64,000 bases of DNA from DATJLY01 sp035532935 (GTDB lineage: Bacteria; Pseudomonadota; Alphaproteobacteria; ATCC43930; CGMCC-115725): NCBI GenBank assembly GCA_035532935.1, contig DATKQE010000118.1, forward strand, positions 1 to 64,000, read 5' to 3'. Each line of letters starts with the position of its first letter. Within the stretch, counting starts at the first letter, position 1. Made by a program: the position numbers and the translations under genes. Below are positions 57,483 to 64,000 of this stretch, piece after piece. The notes beneath the pieces were generated by a model. It did no database searches, was not told the DNA's origin, and saw only the letters and a list, made by a program, of their open reading frames with translations.

Positions 57483-57649
57483 GGAGCCTCCTTCGCGCCC
57501 GGCCGTGGCCGCGGCGATCAGTCCGGCCTCCGATATAGTCTCGCGCGCCCGGGGATACAACGGCGGCGGCGCCTGCCGCGGCCGATCCGGCTTGCCGTAG
57601 CGGGACGGCGGATGCATCCTCGACAACGGCACGGCGGGGGGAGGCGAAA

Positions 57650-58822
57650 ATGCGGGTCGAGGTGGCCATCATCGGGGCGGGGCCGGCGGGATTGTTGCTC
57701 GGGCAACTCCTTCATCGCGCCGGCATCGATGCGATCGTTATCGAGCGTCAGAGCCAGGCGCATGTGCTGGGCCGCATCCGCGCCGGCGTGCTCGAGCAGG
57801 TCACCATCGATCTTCTCGATGCGGCCGGCGTCGGTGCGCGCATGCATCGCGAGGGGCTGATCCATGACGGGATCGGGATCGCCCTCAACGGCCGGCGCCA
57901 CCGCATCGATTTTCGCGTTCTTACCGGCGAGTCGGTGATGGTCTATGGCCAGACCGAGATAACCCGCGATCTGATGGAGGCGCGCGAAGCGGCGGCGCTG
58001 CGCACCGTCTACGAGGCCGACGGCGTCGCCATCCACGATTTCGCCGGCGCCCGGCCCTATGTGACCTTCGCCAAGGCCGGGGCCGCGGACCGGATCGACT
58101 GCGATTACATCGCCGGCTGCGACGGGTTTCACGGCGTCTGCCGGTCGAGCGTGCCGGCTTCGGCCATTCATACCTACGAGCGCTCCTATCCGTTCGGGTG
58201 GCTCGGCGTCTTGTCCGACACGCCGCCGGTATCGCCCGAACTCGTCTACACCCGCCACGCTCGCGGCTTCGCGCTGTGCAGCATGCGCTCGCTCACGCGC
58301 AGCCGCCATTACGTGCAGTGCCCGCTCTCCGACACGGTCGAGGCGTGGAGCGACGAGCGGTTCTGGGACGAGCTGCGCCGGCGGCTCGATCCGGCGGCGG
58401 CGGCGGCGCTCGTCACCGGCCCGTCGATCGAGAAGAGCATCGCGCCGCTGCGCAGCTTCGTCGCCGAGCCGATGCGCTTCGGCCGGCTCTTCCTCGCCGG
58501 CGACGCCGCCCATATCGTGCCGCCGACCGGCGCCAAGGGGCTCAATCTCGCGGCGACCGACGTGCGCGCGCTGGCTCAGGGATTGATCGCGGCACATCAC
58601 GGCGACCCGGGCGCGCTCGAGACCTATTCCGACCGCTGCCTGCGGCGCGTATGGAAGGCGGAGCGATTCTCGTGGTGGATGACCAGCCTGCTGCATCGCT
58701 TTCCCGATGCCGGCGACTTCGGCTTCAAGCTGCAGGAAGCGGAACTCGCGTATCTGTTCGGGTCGGAGGCCGCGCAAAAGGCGCTCGCCGAGAACTATGT
58801 CGGGCTGCCAATCGAGGATTAG
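57650..58822 (+). CDS. pobA: 4-hydroxybenzoate 3-monooxygenase
   Basis: A 390-residue flavoprotein hydroxylase that converts 4-hydroxybenzoate to protocatechuate with NADPH and O2, feeding the beta-ketoadipate pathway. FAD motifs: VAIIGAGPAGLLLGQLLHRA (GxGxxG), the DG/NADPH motif in YIAGCDGFHGVCRSSV, and LFLAGDAAHIVPPTGAKGLN. The family's RIRAGVLEQVTIDLL and RGFALCSMRS substrate-site segment are intact. The length matches characterised PobA. ATG 57650 follows GGGGGGAGG. No AraC-type PobR is adjacent, and downstream protocatechuate genes are not in the window. Confidence 0.95.
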   Translation: MRVEVAIIGAGPAGLLLGQLLHRAGIDAIVIERQSQAHVLGRIRAGVLEQVTIDLLDAAGVGARMHREGLIHDGIGIALNGRRHRIDFRVLTGESVMVYGQTEITRDLMEAREAAALRTVYEADGVAIHDFAGARPYVTFAKAGAADRIDCDYIAGCDGFHGVCRSSVPASAIHTYERSYPFGWLGVLSDTPPVSPELVYTRHARGFALCSMRSLTRSRHYVQCPLSDTVEAWSDERFWDELRRRLDPAAAAALVTGPSIEKSIAPLRSFVAEPMRFGRLFLAGDAAHIVPPTGAKGLNLAATDVRALAQGLIAAHHGDPGALETYSDRCLRRVWKAERFSWWMTSLLHRFPDAGDFGFKLQEAELAYLFGSEAAQKALAENYVGLPIED

Positions 58823-58832
58823 CGCCGTTGCC

Positions 58833-59510
58833 TCAGGCGAGATAGGCGGCGACGATGCCGGACAGGACGATGCCGTCGAAGGTTCCGGCCCCGCCGATGC
58901 TGGCAATGCCGACCGCGCTGCGCTCGATCGCGCCGAGATGCAGGAGATCGGCGCCTATCAGCGTCCCGGCAACCCCAGCCACGAACGCGACCGGCGCGGC
59001 CGTGGCCGGCGCCAGCACCAGCGCTGCGGCCGCCGCCACGAATGGCGGAACCAGCCCCGGTATGAGGATGCCGACGCCCGGCACCGGCCGCGCCAGGAAA
59101 TAGCACACGGCCGTGTTGATGCCGACGGCGATTGCGGTGGCGACCAGCGTCCCCGGTCCGGCCGCGGCGAGATGCACCAGCTCGTAAAGCGCCAGCGCCG
59201 TCGGGATGATGCAGCCGCCGAGATTGACCGCGACGATCGTCTCGCGCCGGACGCGGCGGAACTGGGGCGGCCCGCGATAAACCCCGAAGATGGCAAGCGG
59301 GTGTACCGGGATCACGTCGTCGCGCTCGATGCGCTTCACCGGAAGATTGACGAGTCCGCCGACGATGATGGCAATGGTCAGCAGCACCGCGGTGGCCGGG
59401 CTGAGATGGAGCTTGACGAGGCTCGTCGCCATGAGCTGGCCGAACAGCAGCGGCAGCAGAAACAGCAGCAGCAGCGACGCCGCGAGCGAGAACCGGGTCA
59501 TGCCTTTCAT
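58833..59510 (-). CDS. DUF1614 membrane protein
   Basis: A 225-residue polytopic membrane protein of the DUF1614 family. About six helices are seen (SLAASLLLLFLLPLLFGQLM, LSPATAVLLTIAIIVGGLVN, GTLVATAIAVGINTAVCYFL, FVAAAAALVLAPATAAPVAF, and SIGGAGTFDGIVLSGIVAAY at the C-terminus). A cytoplasmic loop with VKRIERDDVIPVHPLAIFGV and the conserved GGAGTFDGIFL-type end support the family. Function unknown. ATG 59510 or 59501. It is convergent with pobA, 10 bp away. Confidence 0.85.
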   Translation of the reverse strand: MKGMTRFSLAASLLLLFLLPLLFGQLMATSLVKLHLSPATAVLLTIAIIVGGLVNLPVKRIERDDVIPVHPLAIFGVYRGPPQFRRVRRETIVAVNLGGCIIPTALALYELVHLAAAGPGTLVATAIAVGINTAVCYFLARPVPGVGILIPGLVPPFVAAAAALVLAPATAAPVAFVAGVAGTLIGADLLHLGAIERSAVGIASIGGAGTFDGIVLSGIVAAYLA

Positions 59511-59644
59511 GTACGAAGTCTCCACTCGGCACCGGCCGCGATGCAGCGGCAAAAGCGGCCGTCGCCCGAATCGCTCTCGATCCCCAGTCTCGGCGGCGGA
59601 TCGCGTGCATGCAACGCCCTTGCACGGGCGGCGCTCTGGACGCG

Positions 59645-61195
59645 CTATGGCGCCGTCGCGTAGATCGCGCGCTCGCGCCGGAGGAATTCCTCCAGCGCAC
59701 GGAACGCGGTCGCGTCGTGGACGACGCGGGGCACCTTGTTCTGGCCGCCGAGCCGTCCCTGCGTCTTGAGCCAGCGCGCGAACGCGCCCGGCATGACCGC
59801 GGCGACGCCGGGCGGCGCCATGCCATAGCCGCCGGCGCGATGCGCGCGATAGTCCTCGTTCGCGGCCGCGAGCCGGTCGTCGAGCGCACGCGCGAAAGCG
59901 GCGAGGCCGCGCTCGTCGATCGGGGTTGTGAATTCGACGATGTAGCGGTGGCCGCCCCGCTCGTCGGGACCGGCGGGAAAGACCGCGGTCACGGTGAAGT
60001 CCGCCACGTCGCGATCGACCGCCGCCGCCGCCGCGGCGACCGCCGCCTCGATCTCCTCGCCGATGAGATGCTCGCCGAACGCCGACAGGGCATAGGAAAG
60101 CCGCCCGGTGACGACGAGCCGCGGCGGCCGCACGGCGACGAACCGCACCGTGTCGCCGAGCACGTAGCTCCACAACCCGGCGCAGGTGGTCAGCACGATC
60201 GCGTAATCGACCCCGCGCTCGATCGTGGCGAGCCAATGCCGCGTCGGAGCGGCGGCATCCAATTCCGCCACCGGAACGAACTCGTAGAAGATGCCGTTGT
60301 CGGCAATGAGGCGCAGTCCCTCGCCGCTGCCGCGATCGGCGACGGCGATGAAGCCCTCGCTCGCCGCATAGACTTCGCGCAGCTCGGCGTGGCTGCCGGC
60401 GAGCAGGTCCTCGAACTGGCGGCGATAGGGCGCGAAATTGACGCCGCCGTGGATGAGGAGCTCGAGCTTGGGAAAATAGCTCGCCGACCGCCGCGGAAGC
60501 TCGGGGCGGAGCGTGGCAAGCCTGGCGAAGAACAGCAGGAGCCAGCTCGGCGTGCCGCTCAGCGACGTTATCTCCGCCTCGAGCGACAGGCGGGCGAGGG
60601 TGTCGATCTTGGTCTCCCAGTCGGCGATCAGCGCCTCCTCGCGCGGCGGAAAGACGCGCGGCCGCGCCCACCACGGCACCTCGCGCGCGGCGATGCCGCT
60701 GAGATCGCCGCTCACGATCCCCGGCGCCTCTTCGGTGAGCGCGGTGCTGCCGCCGAGCATGAAGTTCCGGCCGGCGAGGACGCGGCTTCGCGGCCGCGCG
60801 GCGAGGTGATGCGTGAAGAGGTCGAGCACGGCCCGCCCGTTGCTCGCGTTCATCGCCCGCGAGACGGGAATGAATTTCGTCGCGCCGGTGGTCGTGCCCG
60901 AGGTCCTGGCGAAATAGGGGATGGTGCCCGGCCAGCACAGATCGGTGAGGACCGGAAACGCCGCGCGCCAATATTCGTGCCAGAAATCGTCATAATGGCG
61001 CAACCGCACGCGGCGCTGATAAGTGGCTACGTCGTCGATCGCGGCAAAGCCATGCGCCGCGCCGAAGCGCGTATCGGCGGCGTGGCGCAGGAGCCGCAGC
61101 AGCACGTGCCGCTGCGCCGCGGGCGCGTCCTCGCCGGCAAGGCGCCGCGCGCGGCGGCGCGCGTAGAATCGCAACAGCGGCGTCGCGTCAAGCAT
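59645..61195 (-). CDS. GH3-family acyl-acid-amido synthetase-like protein
   Basis: A 516-residue adenylate-forming enzyme of the GH3 family, best known in plants for joining jasmonate, auxin or benzoates to amino acids. The ATP-binding loop is FARTSGTTTGATKFIPVSRA. The central part has LSGTPSWLLLFFARLATLRP and the motif EVYAASEGFIAVADRGSGEG. The C-terminal domain includes VRPPRLVVTGRLSYALSAFG and ends KVPRVV. Bacterial members are uncharacterised. It starts 6 bp after the penicillin-acylase-like gene on the same strand, the third gene of a MarR-led operon. It would make an acyl amide from an acid, ATP and an amine. Confidence 0.9.
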   Translation of the reverse strand: MLDATPLLRFYARRRARRLAGEDAPAAQRHVLLRLLRHAADTRFGAAHGFAAIDDVATYQRRVRLRHYDDFWHEYWRAAFPVLTDLCWPGTIPYFARTSGTTTGATKFIPVSRAMNASNGRAVLDLFTHHLAARPRSRVLAGRNFMLGGSTALTEEAPGIVSGDLSGIAAREVPWWARPRVFPPREEALIADWETKIDTLARLSLEAEITSLSGTPSWLLLFFARLATLRPELPRRSASYFPKLELLIHGGVNFAPYRRQFEDLLAGSHAELREVYAASEGFIAVADRGSGEGLRLIADNGIFYEFVPVAELDAAAPTRHWLATIERGVDYAIVLTTCAGLWSYVLGDTVRFVAVRPPRLVVTGRLSYALSAFGEHLIGEEIEAAVAAAAAAVDRDVADFTVTAVFPAGPDERGGHRYIVEFTTPIDERGLAAFARALDDRLAAANEDYRAHRAGGYGMAPPGVAAVMPGAFARWLKTQGRLGGQNKVPRVVHDATAFRALEEFLRRERAIYATAP

Positions 61196-61201
61196 CGCCG
61201 C

Positions 61202-63400
61202 TCACGGCGAAAGATCGACCCGGAAGCGGAATTGGCGGCGCATCGCCGCCACCGACAGCGGAATGCGCACATAGCGTCCGCTTCGCCACAGCGCCACCTG
61301 GTCGAGTGCCGTGGTGCTGCCGACGCGCCCATCCTGGCCGCCCAGCAGCACGAAGAAATTCCGATCCGGATCGGCGAGATCGGAGATGTGGCGCGCGACC
61401 GGCGCGAGCCCTACCGCGTGGCGGCGGCCGGCGAGCCGATGCGCGGTCTTCAGGACCGTCTCGCTGCCGCCGGCGAGCGGCCAGTCGCCGAACCGGTAGC
61501 GGCGCCCGAGCACGGGAATTCGGCCGATGAAATGCCTGAGCCGCAGCCGGTGCATGCCGCCCCATGTGCCGTATCTCTCGAGCTTCCGCGCCGCCACCGG
61601 CGCGGCTCTCCGCACCGCCCGGGCGAGCGCTTCGGGTAACGCGGCCGCGAGATCGGCGCGCACCAGATCCCATTCGTTCCACGTCGCCACGTAAAGCGCG
61701 AGCCGCCGCGGTCCCATCAGCGCCCGCGCCAGATGGAACAGCAACAGCTCGAAGGCGAGCGCACCGCGCGAGGCGGCATCATAGCGCCCGTCCCACGATG
61801 CGAGCGCCGCGACGAGCCGCGCCGCCGGCGCCGTCGCGTCCGCGCCGAGCAGCCGAACAAGATCGTCGCGCAGGGCCGGCGCCCCTGGCGCGAGAACGTC
61901 CTGTTGCAGTTCCGCGAGATCGTCGAAGGAAACCGCCGTCGCCGTGGCAAGGCGCTGACGCAGCCGGAGGATGCGGCTGTCGGACGAGAACACATATCCG
62001 ACCCGCACCGGCGCTTCGGGCGGCCGCTCATTGGCCGAGGCGACGAAGCCAGCGGCGGGATCGAACGCCGTGGGAAGATCGTCGGCGGTGATGAAGCTCT
62101 GCCAGTGGACGGCGGCGGATGGCGGCAGGATCGGCGACGGCGGCGGCGCGACGGGACGCCGCGGCAAATGCGCCGCCGCCACCTTCCCGACCCGGCCCGC
62201 GACATCGGCATAGGTCAGGCATTGGCCCGGCACCGCGAAGGAACGCAATGCCGCGCGAAATTCGTCCCAATCGCGCGCGCGGTTGACGCCGAGCATCGCG
62301 GTGAACTCGTCGCTCGGTATTGCGCCGACCCAGCGCAGCGCGCAATCGCCGCGGGTTCCGCGCAGCAGCGACAGCCTCGAGACCACCGGCACGCCGTCCA
62401 CCTCGGTGATGGTCACGCGGCGGTCGAACCACCAGCGCACGCGGATGCGCTCGCGCCGCCGCGTCCGCTGCCGCGCCGGCACGGCGGAAACGTCGAAGAG
62501 GTCGCTGCTCGCAGCATGAAGATTGGTCCCGCCCCAGGCGATCCACGGGTTGCGGCCCAAGGCCATGAAGGGCAGCCCCGCAATCATCAGGCCAACGCAG
62601 TGGAACGACGGCGAGCGATAGCCGGCGAGCAGAAACGGGTTCGGCAGCATCACCGGCAGATGCGGATCGCTCGCCATCAAGGCGCCGCCCGCGGCGCTGC
62701 GCGACCGCGCCACCGCGACCGAATTGCTGCCGCAGCCGCGCCAGAACCAGGGCAGGAAATCCGGCGCTCGCGCCGCGCGCCGCCGGCTCCGTTGCGCGCC
62801 CGCGAATTCATGCGCCGGGGCATTGCCGACGATCCGCCGCCAGAGCTCGGCGGCGAGCGCGCGGTCGCGTTCGCGCAGCAGCGGCAGCAGGCTCAGCCAC
62901 GTGACATCCGCCGCCGCCAGCCTTCCGAGCGCGAGCACGTCCTCGACCCGCCACGGCTCGCGCGCGATGTTGAGAAGGCGAAACTCGGGCCCGGGGTCCG
63001 GCGCGTGGGCAACCACGTGGTTGATGCCGGCGACGAAGCCGCCAAGCCATCGCGCCGTCTCTTGCGGCAGCATCGCTGCGATCGCGGCGGCGATGCGCGC
63101 CAGACCCAGCGCCCGCATCGCCTGATCGATCCTGACGCCGGGCGGGCCGATCGTCTCGGCGAGGCGCCCCAACGCGATACGCCGCATCAGCTCCATCTGC
63201 GTCCAGCGCAGATGCGCATGCACGACGCCGAGCGCCACGGCGAGGTCTTCGTCGTGCTCGGCCTCGAGGAACGGGATCTGGTGCTCGTCCCAATGCACGG
63301 CGACGCGCGCGCGCAAGCTCACATGCGATCGCGGCAGCGCGCCGAGCCGCTCTTCGAGTGCGATCGAATCGGGCGCCGGCCGCAGCATGCCCGGTCGCAT
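61202..63400 (-). CDS. penicillin-acylase-family Ntn-hydrolase
   Basis: A 732-residue protein of the penicillin acylase/AHL acylase (S45) family. The alpha part is N-terminal, and the self-cleavage site is Gly224-Ser225 (RGCGSNSVAV), with Ser225 as the N-terminal nucleophile of the beta part. The family's ALMASDPHLPV and GLPFMALGRNPWIAWGGTN follow, with the oxyanion/Asn site in the latter region. No signal peptide precedes it, whereas most relatives are exported, so it may be cytoplasmic. It should cut an N-acyl amide. ATG 63400; the MarR gene ends 4 bp upstream and GH3 starts 6 bp downstream. A GH3 ligase and an acylase together suggest control of an acyl-amide. Confidence 0.92.
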   Translation of the reverse strand: MRPGMLRPAPDSIALEERLGALPRSHVSLRARVAVHWDEHQIPFLEAEHDEDLAVALGVVHAHLRWTQMELMRRIALGRLAETIGPPGVRIDQAMRALGLARIAAAIAAMLPQETARWLGGFVAGINHVVAHAPDPGPEFRLLNIAREPWRVEDVLALGRLAAADVTWLSLLPLLRERDRALAAELWRRIVGNAPAHEFAGAQRSRRRAARAPDFLPWFWRGCGSNSVAVARSRSAAGGALMASDPHLPVMLPNPFLLAGYRSPSFHCVGLMIAGLPFMALGRNPWIAWGGTNLHAASSDLFDVSAVPARQRTRRRERIRVRWWFDRRVTITEVDGVPVVSRLSLLRGTRGDCALRWVGAIPSDEFTAMLGVNRARDWDEFRAALRSFAVPGQCLTYADVAGRVGKVAAAHLPRRPVAPPPSPILPPSAAVHWQSFITADDLPTAFDPAAGFVASANERPPEAPVRVGYVFSSDSRILRLRQRLATATAVSFDDLAELQQDVLAPGAPALRDDLVRLLGADATAPAARLVAALASWDGRYDAASRGALAFELLLFHLARALMGPRRLALYVATWNEWDLVRADLAAALPEALARAVRRAAPVAARKLERYGTWGGMHRLRLRHFIGRIPVLGRRYRFGDWPLAGGSETVLKTAHRLAGRRHAVGLAPVARHISDLADPDRNFFVLLGGQDGRVGSTTALDQVALWRSGRYVRIPLSVAAMRRQFRFRVDLSP

Positions 63401-63404
63401 CCGC

Positions 63405-63995
63405 TCAGCGCGCGCGTTTTCGCGCCGTGACGGCGCGGGCGGCGGCCGCGGGCCTTGCCCGGGTGGCGCGGCGTCGGCGCTGCGCCTCGATGAGCCGCGC
63501 CAACGCGCGCGTCGACGGCAGCCGGCGCTCTTCCTGCGCCAGCATCGCCTCGTCGCCGACGAGATTGCCGATCATGGCAAGCAGCGTCGCGCGCGTGACG
63601 GCGAGGGCGTCGGCGGCAATGCCGCGGACCGCGATCGCGTTGACCTCCTCGGCGAGCGGCACGAGCCGCGACTTGAGCGCGGCTCCCGCCGGCGTCAGGG
63701 TGACATAGACGTTCTTGCGGTTGTCCTTGCGCTGGCGGCGGCGGACATAGCCCAGCGTCTCGAGCGCGCGCACCGCGGCGAGCGTGGTCGGCTCCATCAT
63801 CCCGGCGCGCACGCTCAATTCGCGCTGCGTCAGCCCGTCCTCCTCCCACAAGACGCGGAGGAACACCCAATGGCCGAACGAGACGCCGTGCTCGGTGAGC
63901 CGCAATTGCAGGCTGCGCACCAGACCGCGCGCCGCATCCTTGACGAGATGCGCGAGGCGGTCGTTCGGCACGGCCGCGAGCCAGTGGCGCAGCAT
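63405..63995 (-). CDS. MarR-family transcriptional regulator
   Basis: A 196-residue winged-helix regulator. The core reads VSFGHWVFLRVLWEEDGLTQ, RELSVRAGMMEPTTLAAVRA (helix-turn-helix) and LGYVRRRQRKDNRKNVYVTL (wing with the DxRxxxVxLT element), as in MarR/HpcR-type proteins that bind phenolic acids. A basic Ala/Arg tail follows (EAQRRRRATRARPAAAARAV). The ATG at 63995 lies five bases from the window edge, so an upstream start cannot be excluded. It leads the operon with the acylase and the GH3-like gene and probably controls it. Confidence 0.9.
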   Translation of the reverse strand: MLRHWLAAVPNDRLAHLVKDAARGLVRSLQLRLTEHGVSFGHWVFLRVLWEEDGLTQRELSVRAGMMEPTTLAAVRALETLGYVRRRQRKDNRKNVYVTLTPAGAALKSRLVPLAEEVNAIAVRGIAADALAVTRATLLAMIGNLVGDEAMLAQEERRLPSTRALARLIEAQRRRRATRARPAAAARAVTARKRAR

Positions 63996-64000
63996 CGCCT

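Overview
The window is very GC-rich, densely coded DNA. It probably comes from a soil or freshwater alphaproteobacterium of the Rhizobiales/Rhodospirillales type. That placement is inferred from an aa3-type cytochrome oxidase gene, a FixJ-like lone receiver, CoxMSL-type molybdenum hydroxylases, MmgE/PrpD, liv-type ABC transporters and several short MetE-like paralogues. No plasmid, phage, IS or CRISPR hallmark was found. About 52 protein-coding genes, several of them broken, fill the window, with short intergenic gaps.

Layout. 1-801: start of ctaD, running off the left edge. 802-1323: the one long gene-poor gap, holding an inverted repeat and a frameshifted transporter stub. 1324-10634: an orphan PAS histidine kinase, a small secreted protein, a BNR-repeat protein, a CocE/NonD-type hydrolase with a GST, a TetR regulator with two operator-like sites, a small protein, a MetE-like Zn methyltransferase and a royal-jelly/yellow-type beta-propeller. 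10677-22856: an orphan molybdenum hydroxylase large subunit overlapping a divergent asparaginase-like gene, an acyl-AMP ligase/ACP/acyltransferase fusion with MmgE/PrpD, a lone receiver, an FAD oxidoreductase with a quinone-oxidoreductase-like gene, and a gentisate-dioxygenase-like cupin. 22897-31865: a second MetE-like gene, a Liv-type binding protein divergent from livHMGF plus an NMT1-type binding protein, a third MetE-like gene and a bicupin. 31943-35594: a complete three-subunit molybdenum hydroxylase.

35557-45782: a broken glycosyltransferase-39-like membrane protein gene, a two-gene UGSC-like unit with a CSTC motif, and a transglutaminase/amidoligase - circularly permuted ATP-grasp/alpha-E - transglutaminase cluster. 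The middle gene of that cluster is split by one in-frame TAG. 45868-63995: two VOC proteins, a Tat-exported binding protein, an SCP2-like/pyrogallol-transhydroxylase-like molybdoenzyme fusion, cupin, alpha/beta hydrolase, SDR, UbiD-type decarboxylase, TupA-like ATP-grasp, CmcJ/NvfI-type oxygenase, pobA, a DUF1614 membrane protein, and a MarR - penicillin-acylase-like - GH3-like operon.

The functions point to uptake and breakdown of aromatic and other organic acids: PobA, UbiD, transhydroxylase-like enzyme, gentisate-like cupin, molybdenum hydroxylases, acyl activation and three ABC binding proteins. A second theme is amide or peptide ligation and cleavage: the ATP-grasp/amidoligase/transglutaminase cluster, the TupA-like ATP-grasp, and GH3 next to an Ntn amidase. 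A third theme is decay: N-terminal stubs of an MFS transporter, an MBL-fold hydrolase and an SDR, a tRNA-like T-arm fragment, a frameshifted membrane protein, and the nonsense-split ATP-grasp/alpha-E gene.
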